64,000 nt of DNA, from contig MWCO01000005.1 in assembly GCA_002070115.1 (NCBI GenBank), forward strand, positions 62,001 through 126,000. The letters run 5' to 3'. The position numbers were made by a program, and so were the translations under genes. Source of the stretch: Deltaproteobacteria bacterium ADurb.Bin207 (GTDB taxonomy: Bacteria > Myxococcota_A > Polyangia > Polyangiales > Polyangiaceae). The notes under the pieces were generated by a model. It had not been told where the DNA came from and searched no databases. It saw nothing but the letters and a program-made list of their open reading frames with translations. Below are positions 19,236 through 28,245 of the stretch, piece by piece; position 1 is the stretch's first letter, and the number at the start of each line of letters is the position of its first letter.

Positions 19236-20447
19236 GTGAACCTCGACATTCGAACTAACTCCATTCGTATCGTTTTGCTTTCGTGCCTCGTCCATTCCCT
19301 GGGATGTTCAGGGGACGGAGGTGATGCATCAGCCAGCCTTGGCATCGATGCCTCGGGCTCCGGGGGCGCTGGAGGCACACAAACCGGGGAGGCGTCGACG
19401 GATAGCTTTGCCGAAGCATCTATCGATTCACGAGAGGATATGGCTTCGGAGGGTCTGGTCAGCGACTCGTTTGGGGAAGAAGATCCGGACGTTCTTTCCG
19501 CTGACGTTTCGGACGCGGAGCACGACTCGACGACGGATGTCATCGATTCGGGCGAGGACACGGCAGAGGATACTGGTGTGGACGCACCAGGGGACTCGGA
19601 CATGGATTCAGGATTCGACACGGGCACCGATGCGATGGCGGATTCGAGTGTGGATTCAGGGTTCGACACGGGCACCGATGCGATGGCGGACTCGAGTGTG
19701 GATTCAGGGTTCGACACGGGCACCGATGCGATGGCGGACTCGAGTGTGGATTCAGGGTTCGACACTGGCACCGATGCGATGGCGGACTCGAGTGCCGATG
19801 TTCCCCTCGACATCACGCAAGACGCGCCGCCGCCATGTACTTCCTTGGGTGAATACTGCTCGGCCTCCGCACAATGTTGTTTGCCGGAATCGGGCACGTC
19901 CGCGTGTCGTCGCACCATTTGTGCGCTCGGCCCGGGCACGTGTTTGTTGGACGACGCTGCCTGTTTACGGGATTGGGAGTGTTGTTCTGGCGTTTGCGAG
20001 AATGGGGTTTGCGCACCGCCATTTTGCCTCGACGATGGGCAGCATTGCTCGGACGACTGGGATTGTTGCTCGAACGTTTGTTACGAAGGGGTATGCATTG
20101 CTCCGATGTGTGATGAGAACGGCGTTGCATGCAGCGAGGATGAATCATGTTGTTCGTACTATTGCGGGCCGGGGGGAACGTGTGAAAACGCGCCTTGTCA
20201 ACCGGTCGGGGCTTCATGCGCTGTGTCTGAGGATTGCTGCTCGTTTTATTGCAATTCAGCGGGGTTATGCGATGAGCAATGCGCCGCACTTGGAAGCTCA
20301 TGTGTTGCGAACCAGGACTGCTGTTCGAACGTGTGCGAACAAAATCGCTGTGTGCCTCCCCAATGCCTTGCCAACGGGGAGTATTGCATCGATGACGCAC
20401 AATGCTGTTCGTTTCGCTGCGACGAAACGTATACGTGCGTTCCTTGA
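19236..20447 (+). CDS. Repeat-rich lipoprotein with Cys-knot-like repeats
   Basis: A 403-residue predicted lipoprotein (lipobox HSLGC). After the lipobox there is a Ser/Asp/Gly/Ala-rich acidic spacer that contains four copies of a 16-residue unit (DSGFDTGTDAMADSSV), encoded by a 48-base tandem repeat. Residues about 195-403 hold roughly seven copies of a Cys-rich module with the pattern C-x3-G-x2-C-x5-CC-S-x2-C-x4-C, each with six Cys and probably three disulfides, resembling small knottin or Dickkopf-type folds. The start is GTG at 19236 because the signal peptide begins there. The upstream region is unusually AT-rich. A secreted adhesin, toxin-like or binding role is conceivable, but none is shown by sequence. 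Confidence 0.8.
   Translation: MNLDIRTNSIRIVLLSCLVHSLGCSGDGGDASASLGIDASGSGGAGGTQTGEASTDSFAEASIDSREDMASEGLVSDSFGEEDPDVLSADVSDAEHDSTTDVIDSGEDTAEDTGVDAPGDSDMDSGFDTGTDAMADSSVDSGFDTGTDAMADSSVDSGFDTGTDAMADSSVDSGFDTGTDAMADSSADVPLDITQDAPPPCTSLGEYCSASAQCCLPESGTSACRRTICALGPGTCLLDDAACLRDWECCSGVCENGVCAPPFCLDDGQHCSDDWDCCSNVCYEGVCIAPMCDENGVACSEDESCCSYYCGPGGTCENAPCQPVGASCAVSEDCCSFYCNSAGLCDEQCAALGSSCVANQDCCSNVCEQNRCVPPQCLANGEYCIDDAQCCSFRCDETYTCVP
19605..19796 (+). repeat. 48-base in-frame tandem repeat, four copies
   Basis: Four consecutive 48-base units encoding a 16-residue Asp/Ser/Gly/Thr-rich sequence, the inner copies nearly identical at the base level; the last copy diverges at its end. The near identity suggests recent expansion or homogenisation. 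Confidence 0.93.
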
Positions 20448-20458
20448 GGGCCTGACAG

Positions 20459-22063
20459 TCAGCGAGATCCCGCTGGACTTGGAGCCTCTTTGTCCACCTG
20501 TTCGATTTTCGCGGCCATCAAGCTGAGAATATGGCGCAACTGATTGTCCGTCACGTGAGTTTCGGCTCGAATACGGTCCCCTTCGGCGCGAAACGTGACG
20601 GGATCGAGAAGGCGACGCTGGGTAAAGAGCAGGTCTACCACCATCGCCTTGTTGATGATTTTGGTCAATTCGGGTGCATTGGTCGAAGCGGATTCGGCGT
20701 CGCGGTCCTTGGCTTCCAGTTTTGCATCAGCTCCTCCGGAAGGGTTGATGCTCAACGAAAAGCGCATCCATTCCACGCTGGTGGGAAGCTTCACGGGCAG
20801 GCCACGAAATGCGTTGGCGGGGTAGCGAAGGAAGAGCACGACCGCTTCCTGCCCGCCTTGCGGAAAACGAAGGTTTCTAGGTAGTTGCAACGCTTGTGCG
20901 AGGCCATCGGGGGGCACGATCACCAGCATCTGGGGCCCCGTCATGACGAAATATCGTTCCGCCCCATCGACATGCGCTTTGGCCACGGGAACGCTTTTCG
21001 TTTCCCATTGCCCCCGATTTCGTTGAACAACGCTATCGATCGCCGAACGAACGCGCTGTTGTGGCACGTTGTAACGAACGACTGCCACGACACGGGAGCT
21101 ATCGCGCAACTGCGGACCAGCGAGCAAGATGCGGTCAGTATCGCGAATGGGGTCCAAATCCGTACCGCCGAAAAAGTTCCGCCAATTTCGGAGCTTCGTC
21201 AGGGTTGGCGCAAACTGAATGGCAAGAGGGTGAGAACGAATGCGCTCCGGATAAATGAGCACGGACACATTGGGATCTCGAGGTGCGATTCGCCTGGCAT
21301 CTCCCGCGAGACCAATGGGATCTCGAATGGGCCGAGAAACGCGCGCTTCACCACTTCCCCCTTCGATCCCCACGTTTCCTGCCTCGTGGGCCGCATCGGG
21401 GGCCGCCATCGCCACGGAAGCGTCAAGCCTATCGGCTCGCGCAATATCCGCGTCTAATGCGCCCGGCATGGGAGAAGCCGCTTCCGAAACAAGCGCCGCA
21501 TCGTTTTCAGATTTCTCCACGACATCCGCTTCGAGCGCGCCATCCATCCGTTTTGCGTCCAATGCCTCCAATGCGTCGAATGCTTCCGCCGCATCGGACG
21601 AGTCCAAAGCAACCAGCACATCGAAACCCGAATCCGCGGAGGATGGAGTATCGGCATCGGTTGATTCGGGAGCTGCATCCACGCTCACCGCGGTTCCAGC
21701 ATCGACCACGATGGGCATGGTAGGAATCGAGGTGGGGTCGGACTCGAGGGTAAGGGGAGGAAGGGCTTGCGCCACGGTGGCGGGCTCATCTCCTTCACTC
21801 AGCATCAGATCAATCGGAATGACGGTTTCGTGATCCTCCAATTCCTCGGCGGCAGGGCCGAAGAAAGAGAACGCTCCGCCCAATAGATACACGGGCAACG
21901 GGAGAACATGGATCAACAAAGAGATCACGACAGCGACAAGATGCCCAAGGACAGGCGTGTCCCAAGAACCGCGTCGCTGCGTTTTTTTTTCCACGAACTG
22001 GACCATAGCGCGTGTTCGTTGGACGGGCGAACCCCTCTTTGCTTGTTGTTTCCACGATGGCAT
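20459..22063 (-). CDS. Membrane protein with TonB-like N-terminus, unknown domain
   Basis: A 534-residue protein with a basic N-terminus, one hydrophobic segment at about residues 40-67, then a long Asp/Ala/Pro/Ser-rich spacer (about 70-240) and a C-terminal folded region (about 270-520) that begins around SVLIYPERIRSHPLA. One cytoplasmic anchor, a periplasm-spanning low-complexity linker and a periplasmic domain recall TonB or proteins of that layout, but I see no TonB C-terminal motif. The folded part is not recognised. The start has no good ribosome site; the second Met at residue 20 is an alternative. It is divergent from the L,D-transpeptidase gene with a 98-base shared promoter region. 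Confidence 0.7.
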   Translation of the reverse strand: MPSWKQQAKRGSPVQRTRAMVQFVEKKTQRRGSWDTPVLGHLVAVVISLLIHVLPLPVYLLGGAFSFFGPAAEELEDHETVIPIDLMLSEGDEPATVAQALPPLTLESDPTSIPTMPIVVDAGTAVSVDAAPESTDADTPSSADSGFDVLVALDSSDAAEAFDALEALDAKRMDGALEADVVEKSENDAALVSEAASPMPGALDADIARADRLDASVAMAAPDAAHEAGNVGIEGGSGEARVSRPIRDPIGLAGDARRIAPRDPNVSVLIYPERIRSHPLAIQFAPTLTKLRNWRNFFGGTDLDPIRDTDRILLAGPQLRDSSRVVAVVRYNVPQQRVRSAIDSVVQRNRGQWETKSVPVAKAHVDGAERYFVMTGPQMLVIVPPDGLAQALQLPRNLRFPQGGQEAVVLFLRYPANAFRGLPVKLPTSVEWMRFSLSINPSGGADAKLEAKDRDAESASTNAPELTKIINKAMVVDLLFTQRRLLDPVTFRAEGDRIRAETHVTDNQLRHILSLMAAKIEQVDKEAPSPAGSR

Positions 22064-22161
22064 GAGTTGTGCGATTCGCCGATTTGTGGATCGGCCGGCC
22101 CAGTCAGGCTACGAAGACGGGCAACGGGATAATCAGATGAATCGACAATCCCGAGGAATCG

Positions 22162-24072
22162 ATGGCAGGAAACGTGAAACAGACACCCATGGCAAGTCGC
22201 GGGCAAAAAACGCCCAATCCTCAGAATAAGACCACGGCATCACCCACGCGACCCCCTTCCGGCTTTCGAGCAAGCCGCGTGCTAGGAACCTTTGCAGCAG
22301 TGCTTTTCGTCCTTGCAGGCTCGACCTGGGCCTGGTCCTGTTCGAAAGACAAACCATCCTCTCCTTCTGTCTCCACAACCCCCTCTCATTCACAACCATC
22401 TGTTTTTATTCAAGAAAATAAGCCTTCGCCGGTTGCGGTGGCTTCTGCTCCCGCGGACGCCAGTGCTGTGGACGACACCCCGGACGAAGTTCCAGAGGCT
22501 CCGTGGGAAGGGCCGTGGGTTGGCGCCTTGGTCCCCACGGCTCCCGTGTATGTCTCCCCATTCCGAACGCGGGAAAATATGATTGGCTACTTGCGTCATG
22601 GCACCAAAGCACCCGTAACGTCCACCAAACCCCTTCAGAAAGATAATTGCAAGGAAGGCTGGTACCGTCTTCATCCCTATGGCTTCGTATGCGGCAGCCA
22701 CGTCACGACGAACCTCAATCACGCAAGATTTCAGGCGGGAATTGTTCCACCGGACTTGGAAGCTCTCGTTCCGTACAAATACGCTTACAACAACCGTAAC
22801 GGGACACCCTTGTATCGGAGGATACCAACGGCCGAGGAGATGGATACGTACGAACCGGATCGTCGTGCCGAAATCAAAGCCAAGGAAGCGAAAGCCAAAG
22901 AAGCCAAAGCCAAGCGAACCGCCGCGGCGCGAGGCGAGCATGCCAACGCATCACCGCCATCGGTATCGTCGGTGGCTTCCGCGGTAGCGTCATCGCACGA
23001 ATCCGTTCCGTCGCCATCGCATTCGAGCCTTGCGGTTCCACGGTCCGCGGCAGAAGCAACGACGGGCGACGATCTGCCTCTGTTGCCTTTGCCTGGCGAG
23101 GTTGTGGCCGATGCGGGATTGGACGACGCGCAAGCGCAGGAACCAGAAGAGAAGCCATGGTGGATGCGTGATGAAATCGACAAGTCGGATTTGACGCTCG
23201 ATCACATGCACGAGGGTTCTGACGCTGTGCTGGCGAAGCGAATGGCGAGGGGATTTTTTGTCGCTGTGGACAAAACCTTTCGAAAAAACGGGCGATTTTG
23301 GTATCACACGACGGAGGGATTGCTTGCGCCTGCGGATCGGATGTCCATCAACGGCCCGCCCACGTTTCAAGGAGTGGAGTTGATTGGACAAGACGCCCCC
23401 TCGTTGCCTGTGGGCTGGACGCGTGTGAGCGCGGCCAAGTACACGTTGGGAAACGACGGCAAGACATTTCGTCGGAAAGGGACAGTGGAGCGCTTCACGA
23501 TGGTTTCGTTGACCGGCAAGCAGATGACGGAGGGGAGCACGCAATACGTGGAAGCGAAAGCGGGATTTTGGCTCCGGGGTTCGCAGGTTGCCTCGACGGC
23601 GCCCGGTCCTGCGCCCTCGGGTTTATTGCCCAAGGAAAGATGGATTGACATCAATCTGAGCACACAAACGCTTGTGGCTTTCGAGGGAGACACGCCGGTA
23701 TTTGCAACGATGGTATCGACGGGAAAGAAGGGTCAGACGAAAAAGACGGATCACAGTACGGTCAAAGGAACCTTTCGCGTTCGAGAAAAGCATGTCGCGG
23801 CGACGATGGACGGCGATGGGGCGGCGCCGGGCGAGGGGCCTTATAGCATCCAGGATGTTCCGTACGTGTTGTACTTCGAGCGTTCCTATGCGGTTCACGC
23901 CGCATTTTGGCATAACAACTTCGGGACGCGCATGAGTCATGGTTGCGTGAACATGGCTCCCGCAGATGCCAAACGGATTTTCTTTTGGTCCGCCCCTTTG
24001 GTTCCACCGGGCTGGCATGGCGCTTGGTCGACAAAAGAGCATCCAGGCTCATTCGTGGTCGTCCACGATTGA
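22162..24072 (+). CDS. L,D-transpeptidase (YkuD) lipoprotein
   Basis: A 636-residue protein. Near residues 40-60 a hydrophobic stretch ends in AWSC, a likely lipobox after a long basic N-terminus. Residues about 110-190 look like an SH3b-like domain (WVGALVPTAPVYVSP, GWYRLHPYGFVCG), then a Lys/Glu/Ala-rich and Pro/Ser-rich linker. The C-terminal 150 residues are a YkuD domain: TKKTDHSTVKG, YAVHAAFWHNNFGTRMSHGCVNM with the catalytic Cys in SHGCVNM, and PADAKRIFFW. It should cross-link peptidoglycan (3-3 links) or anchor a lipoprotein to it in the periplasm. The ATG follows GAGGA by five bases. The signal is unusually far from the N-terminus, so a downstream start is possible. Confidence 0.88.
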   Translation: MAGNVKQTPMASRGQKTPNPQNKTTASPTRPPSGFRASRVLGTFAAVLFVLAGSTWAWSCSKDKPSSPSVSTTPSHSQPSVFIQENKPSPVAVASAPADASAVDDTPDEVPEAPWEGPWVGALVPTAPVYVSPFRTRENMIGYLRHGTKAPVTSTKPLQKDNCKEGWYRLHPYGFVCGSHVTTNLNHARFQAGIVPPDLEALVPYKYAYNNRNGTPLYRRIPTAEEMDTYEPDRRAEIKAKEAKAKEAKAKRTAAARGEHANASPPSVSSVASAVASSHESVPSPSHSSLAVPRSAAEATTGDDLPLLPLPGEVVADAGLDDAQAQEPEEKPWWMRDEIDKSDLTLDHMHEGSDAVLAKRMARGFFVAVDKTFRKNGRFWYHTTEGLLAPADRMSINGPPTFQGVELIGQDAPSLPVGWTRVSAAKYTLGNDGKTFRRKGTVERFTMVSLTGKQMTEGSTQYVEAKAGFWLRGSQVASTAPGPAPSGLLPKERWIDINLSTQTLVAFEGDTPVFATMVSTGKKGQTKKTDHSTVKGTFRVREKHVAATMDGDGAAPGEGPYSIQDVPYVLYFERSYAVHAAFWHNNFGTRMSHGCVNMAPADAKRIFFWSAPLVPPGWHGAWSTKEHPGSFVVVHD

Positions 24073-24139
24073 AAGAAAGGAGCCCCATTTGTCTTCCAGC
24101 GGTTTGTTTTGATGAGCTGCCGTGCTAGGGCCGGAGCCT

Positions 24140-24661
24140 ATGCAAGAGATCCTGACGAAAGAAGCAGCGTCCCAGGGTCTACAGCGCCTTGCCGCCGAAA
24201 TCGTGGATCGGTTGAGCGGTGCTGAAGAACTCGCTCTCGTGGGCATTCGACGAGGGGGGGCACCGATCGCTGTCCATCTCGCCTCGCTCATCGAAAAAAA
24301 CACGGGAATTCAAGTACCTATAGGCGCAGTGGACATCACCTTGTACCGTGACGACGCTCCCGCGCCACTTCCCAATCCGCGCATCGGTAAGTCCGACGTG
24401 CCTTTCGATGTACGGAGCAAGAAGATCGTGTTGGTCGACGATGTATTGTATACCGGCCGCACGGTTCGCGCGGCGATGCATGCGCTGCTGGATTATGGTC
24501 GCTCCCGCGCCATTTTGCTGGCGGTGCTGGTGGATCGAGGGGGCCGAGAACTGCCGATCCAGCCTGATTTCGTCGTGATGAGCACCGAAGTCTCAGCGAC
24601 CGAACAGGTCGAGGTCCAAGCGTCGAACGATGGTTTTCGGGCCATCGTCGTGGGTGGATGA
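24140..24661 (+). CDS. pyrR: PyrR bifunctional regulator / uracil phosphoribosyltransferase
   Basis: A 173-residue PyrR homologue. The PRPP-binding motif VLVDDVLYTGRTVRAAM is intact, as are IDITLYRDDAPAPL-like and DRGGRELPIQPDFV segments matching Bacillus PyrR. In Bacillus the protein binds pyr mRNA to cause attenuation when UMP is high and has weak uracil phosphoribosyltransferase activity. No pyrimidine gene is adjacent here, so a regulatory target cannot be assigned. The ATG at 24140 has GGAG upstream; an in-frame GTG at 24122 is less likely. Confidence 0.93.
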   Translation: MQEILTKEAASQGLQRLAAEIVDRLSGAEELALVGIRRGGAPIAVHLASLIEKNTGIQVPIGAVDITLYRDDAPAPLPNPRIGKSDVPFDVRSKKIVLVDDVLYTGRTVRAAMHALLDYGRSRAILLAVLVDRGGRELPIQPDFVVMSTEVSATEQVEVQASNDGFRAIVVGG

Positions 24662-24672
24662 GAACCGAGTGT

Positions 24673-24700
24673 TCCCACACCCGCCTCTTCCGGTGTGGGA
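24673..24700. terminator. Hairpin after pyrR
   Basis: A perfect nine-base stem (TCCCACACC/GGTGTGGGA) with a ten-base loop starts 11 bases after the pyrR stop and ends 70 bases before the fumarase start. There is no T-run, so it may be a terminator, an mRNA-stabilising hairpin or a regulatory site. Confidence 0.4.
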
Positions 24701-24770
24701 CTCAAACGTGTACCTTATCGGCGCGTTCACCTTCGAGTGAATCTACGAACCCGACACCAAGGAGCACGTC

Positions 24771-26390
24771 ATGCCTGCGTTCATCTACCAGGACCCCTTC
24801 CCCCTTTCCCACCAGGATGCCACCTCCTACCGTCTCGTCACCCACGAACACGTATCGGTGACCGACTTCCAAGGAACTCCCATGCTCGTCGTGGCTCCGG
24901 AAGCCCTTCGACGCATTGCCAACGAGGCGATGCGTGACGTGTCCTTTCTGCTGCGTCCGAAACACCTTGAACAGGTGGCCGCGATCTTGGACGACCCCGA
25001 AGCCTCGCCCAACGATCGGGGAGTTGCCGTAGCCATGCTCCGCAACGCCGAGGTATCCGCCAAAATGCAGCTACCCTTCTGTCAAGACACGGGCACCGCT
25101 ACGGTCGTTGCGAAAAAAGGTCAGCAAGTTTTCACCGGCGTCAAAGACGAAGCGTATTTGAGCGAAGGCATCTTCGACACCTATGTCAACGAAAACCTGA
25201 GGTACTCACAAAACGCGCCGCTCACGCTCTACGACGAGGTCAATACGAAGACCAATCTTCCCGCGCAGATCGACATCTATGCGACGGAGGGGATGGAATA
25301 CAATTTCTTGTTCATCGCGAAAGGCGGCGGTTCCGCGAACAAGACCTATTTGTTTCAGGAAACCAAAGCCACCCTCAATCCCGGGACGCTCGAGAAGTTT
25401 TTGGTGAGCAAGATGATGACCCTCGGGACCGCTGCTTGCCCGCCTTATCATCTGGCGTTTGCCATCGGGGGCACGTCCGCGGAAGCCAATCTCAAAACCG
25501 TCAAACTTGCATCGGCCGGATATCTCGACGGGCTTCCTACCCAAGGCAATGAATACGGTCAGGCATTTCGCGATGTGGAATTCGAAAAAACACTGCTCGA
25601 AGCCGCGTATCGTTCCGGTTTTGGCGCCCAATTCGGAGGCAAGTATTTCGCTCTCGACGTGCGTGTGATTCGCCTTCCCCGCCATGGGGCTTCCTGTCCG
25701 ATTGGCATGGGCGTGTCGTGCTCCGCCCATCGAAATATCCTGGCAAAAATCGATGAAAAGGGCATTTGGGTCGAACAGCTCGAGAAAAATCCAGGGCGTT
25801 TCATCCCGGATAAGTACCGAGGAAAACACGACCACGGCGCTATCAAGATCGACTTGCAGCGTCCCATGAAAGAAATCCTTGCCGAATTGAGCAAGCACCC
25901 CGTTCGTACCCAGCTATCGTTGACGGGCACGATCATCGTCGCCAGGGATATCGCGCATGCCAAGCTCAAGGAGCGAATCGACCGAGGCGAGGGACTTCCG
26001 CAATACGTCAAGGATCATCCGATTTATTACGCTGGGCCAGCGAAAACGCCGGCGGGCTTGCCTTCCGGCTCGTTCGGTCCAACCACCGCGGGAAGAATGG
26101 ATTCGTATGTGGATCTTTTCCAATCCCAGGGTGGGTCGATGGTCATGATCGCCAAGGGCAATCGCAGCAAAGCGGTGACGGAAGCATGCAAAAAATACGG
26201 TGGCTTTTATCTAGGTTCGATAGGGGGGCCCGCGGCACTTCTCGCACAAGAGAATATCAAGAAGGTGGAATTGCTCGAGTATCCCGAGCTTGGCATGGAA
26301 GCCATTTACCGAATCGAGGTCGTGGACTTTCCCGCGTTCATTTTGGTGGATGACAAGGGCAACGATTTCTTCGAGCAATTGTCCTCGTAA
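24771..26390 (+). CDS. fumA: Class I fumarate hydratase (Fe-S)
   Basis: A 539-residue class I (FumA/B-type) enzyme that interconverts fumarate and malate in the TCA cycle using a [4Fe-4S] cluster. The cluster Cys are visible in [21 protein letters not shown] and [13 protein letters not shown]. Other family features are [33 protein letters not shown]-like [12 protein letters not shown], and the C-terminal beta domain with [15 protein letters not shown]. Length matches E. coli FumA (548). The ATG follows AGGAG. The N-terminal and C-terminal domains, which are separate subunits in some bacteria, are fused here. Confidence 0.95.
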   Translation: MPAFIYQDPFPLSHQDATSYRLVTHEHVSVTDFQGTPMLVVAPEALRRIANEAMRDVSFLLRPKHLEQVAAILDDPEASPNDRGVAVAMLRNAEVSAKMQLPFCQDTGTATVVAKKGQQVFTGVKDEAYLSEGIFDTYVNENLRYSQNAPLTLYDEVNTKTNLPAQIDIYATEGMEYNFLFIAKGGGSANKTYLFQETKATLNPGTLEKFLVSKMMTLGTAACPPYHLAFAIGGTSAEANLKTVKLASAGYLDGLPTQGNEYGQAFRDVEFEKTLLEAAYRSGFGAQFGGKYFALDVRVIRLPRHGASCPIGMGVSCSAHRNILAKIDEKGIWVEQLEKNPGRFIPDKYRGKHDHGAIKIDLQRPMKEILAELSKHPVRTQLSLTGTIIVARDIAHAKLKERIDRGEGLPQYVKDHPIYYAGPAKTPAGLPSGSFGPTTAGRMDSYVDLFQSQGGSMVMIAKGNRSKAVTEACKKYGGFYLGSIGGPAALLAQENIKKVELLEYPELGMEAIYRIEVVDFPAFILVDDKGNDFFEQLSS

Positions 26391-26582
26391 AGCCTTTATT
26401 TTCCCTAACACCGCGCGAGACGGCTCATCGCCACGACAGCGATTACCTACACCTACAATCGCCGCCTTATTCACACGAAGCCTATCGGCTGGGGTGAGGC
26501 AGCCCGGCTAGTCGGGCAGGCCTTCCATCAGAGGATAATCAAGCCAAGGAACAGGAAGGAAAGGATTGGAGGGGACGAGCGG

Positions 26583-27422
26583 TTATCGACCGAATCCGCC
26601 CTGGTTGTAGCCACCTGGCGGATTGAAGCCGCCGCCGGGGCCGGGGGGAACTGGACCACCAGGTGCGCCGTAGGGGCTGCCAGGAGGGGCAGCAGGAGGC
26701 ATACCTCCGGGTGGGCCATAGGGTGAGCCGGGAGAGGCACCGCCGCCGGGAGCAGCGCCGTAGGGGCTACCAGGAGGGGCAGCAGGAGGCATTCCTCCGG
26801 GTGGGCCATAGGGTGAGCCGGGAGAGGCACCGCCGCCGGGAGCAGCGCCGTAGGGGCTGCCAGGAGGGGCAGCGGGAGGCATACCACCCACGGGACCGGC
26901 GGGAGGGGCACCATAAGGACTACCCCCAGCGGGAGTTCCCGCGCCTGGACCACCCACCCCTCCCATCGGAGGGGCTCCCGCACCCTTTTTGGGGGCGAAA
27001 ATCAAGGCGCCGATCACGCCTCCGATCGTCGTAAGTACGGCAATCGCAATGGCGAAAACAATGCCGGCGAGTATTGATGAGACTATGTTTCCAGCCACAT
27101 GTCCCATCGGAAGGCTGGTATCCGCGAGGCCTGACATAAGGCCAACGATGATCCCACCCACAAAGATATTCAAAGGGATGCCAATCACGACGTAGATGGC
27201 CGCCGCAATTCCTCCGGCAATCGCGCCACAGATCGCCCCATCTGCCATGGGAACGCCTTCTTTATTCAGCGATTTATTATACAAATGCACGGCCAAAACG
27301 CCGCCAAGCAAGCTCCACAGACAACAACAATAATTGACGAAGGGAATGATGCCGAGGATGGCCGACAGAAGACCGGCCACCACACCTCCAAGGACCGCTG
27401 GTTTGACTTTGCTTGGTTTCAT
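26583..27422 (-). CDS. Membrane protein with Gly/Pro/Tyr-rich repeat tail
   Basis: A 279-residue protein. Residues 1-148 hold about four hydrophobic segments (14-30, 62-80, 84-100, 117-142) with Gly-rich stretches; residues 150-279 are a Pro/Gly/Ala/Ser/Tyr-rich tail containing a 30-residue unit (starting GMPPAAPPGSPYG) repeated with high identity. The ATG follows GAGGAG, which overlaps the stop of the upstream DUF2085 gene, so the two are probably translationally linked. Such tails often mediate weak interactions or condensate-like contacts, but no function is shown. Confidence 0.75.
   Translation of the reverse strand: MKPSKVKPAVLGGVVAGLLSAILGIIPFVNYCCCLWSLLGGVLAVHLYNKSLNKEGVPMADGAICGAIAGGIAAAIYVVIGIPLNIFVGGIIVGLMSGLADTSLPMGHVAGNIVSSILAGIVFAIAIAVLTTIGGVIGALIFAPKKGAGAPPMGGVGGPGAGTPAGGSPYGAPPAGPVGGMPPAAPPGSPYGAAPGGGASPGSPYGPPGGMPPAAPPGSPYGAAPGGGASPGSPYGPPGGMPPAAPPGSPYGAPGGPVPPGPGGGFNPPGGYNQGGFGR
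26660..26900 (-). repeat. 90-base coding tandem repeat in Gly/Pro-rich tail
   Basis: Two full and one partial copy of a 90-base unit within the Gly/Pro-rich tail of the membrane protein. The copies are almost identical in DNA sequence. It is in-frame and coding. Boundaries are approximate. Confidence 0.85.
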
Positions 27423-27429
27423 GGACTCC

Positions 27430-27999
27430 TCATTGGCCCAAGTGGGCTACTGGCTCTTGGCGACAAGACCGATGAACGAGCAGCTCTTGCATCGCGGCCA
27501 CCATGGCCGGAACAAGATAAAATGCGGTAACGGAACCAAGAAGGCCGCCGGTGACGGTCCTTGATAAAAACGTGTTGGGGATACCCAGCCATCCCACAGC
27601 CACATCCACGGCAGAAGGGATGGCAGCGATAAGCAACCAATGCCGTTTCGGAACGGCGGTATCAAGGGAACGAATGATGGGAACCAGCAGCAGCCCGAGT
27701 GCGCCCCCGATGAGCAGCGCGGAGCAACGCGAGCAAAGGGCCCATGGGTACTCGTGGTAGTGGAAACTACGGGAAGGAATCTGGTGGCAAACGGGGCGCA
27801 GCGCGTCGTACAGGATGCCACTCATGAATTCGAAACCATGAGCGCGAAGCCAGGGAGCACCCACGACGATCAAGACACCGGCCAGGCTGATGACAAGCAT
27901 GCCCACGTAAGCAAACCATGCAGCCTGTCGATGGGTGAAACGAAAAGCCGCATCGTTGGTTTGCTGCCCATTCGTTTGAGAATCCGCCCAACGCTGCAT
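27430..27999 (-). CDS. DUF2085-type membrane protein
   Basis: A 189-residue protein with four hydrophobic segments. The central signature CHQIPSRSFHYHEYPWALCSRC, followed by a Gly-rich membrane segment, matches DUF2085 membrane proteins (family pattern CHQ...RSF...LCxRC). The Cys and His may bind metal, but the function of the family is not established as far as I know. It is the first gene of a probable two-gene operon with the repeat-tailed membrane protein, separated by 7 bases. Confidence 0.8.
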   Translation of the reverse strand: MQRWADSQTNGQQTNDAAFRFTHRQAAWFAYVGMLVISLAGVLIVVGAPWLRAHGFEFMSGILYDALRPVCHQIPSRSFHYHEYPWALCSRCSALLIGGALGLLLVPIIRSLDTAVPKRHWLLIAAIPSAVDVAVGWLGIPNTFLSRTVTGGLLGSVTAFYLVPAMVAAMQELLVHRSCRQEPVAHLGQ

Positions 28000-28152
28000 C
28001 GTAGAGATATCACGCTATCAGTCTCGGACCCGCAGGGACAAGCCTCTGATCGATTTAATCGTAAATCGACTCATGGATACCGTTTCCATCGTTCAGACTC
28101 GAGCATCCCATGTCATGGGCGTCGGCCAGCAGAGACTGATGCGCAGCAGGAT

Positions 28153-28227
28153 TGGTGGGCGGAACAGGGGTCGAACCTGCGACATCCGGCTTGTAAGGCC
28201 GGCGCTCTACCACTGAGCTATCCGCCC
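28153..28227 (-). tRNA. tRNA-Val (anticodon TAC), CCA encoded
   Basis: On the minus strand the sequence folds as a 75-base cloverleaf: acceptor GGGCGGA pairs with TCCGCCC, the D-arm contains AGCTCAGTGGTAGAGC, the anticodon stem-loop CCGGC-CTTACAA-GCCGG presents TAC, and the T-arm contains GGTTCGAACCC. The discriminator is A and CCA is encoded in the DNA. It begins 18 bases after the lon stop on the same strand, so it may be cut from a lon read-through transcript. Confidence 0.97.
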
Positions 28228-28245
28228 AAGGATTCGGCTGCCTCT

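Noticed and set aside
19605-19796. Tandem repeats that could be taken for a CRISPR array
   Set aside because: Units are directly adjacent without spacers and are in-frame coding sequence; no cas genes are nearby.
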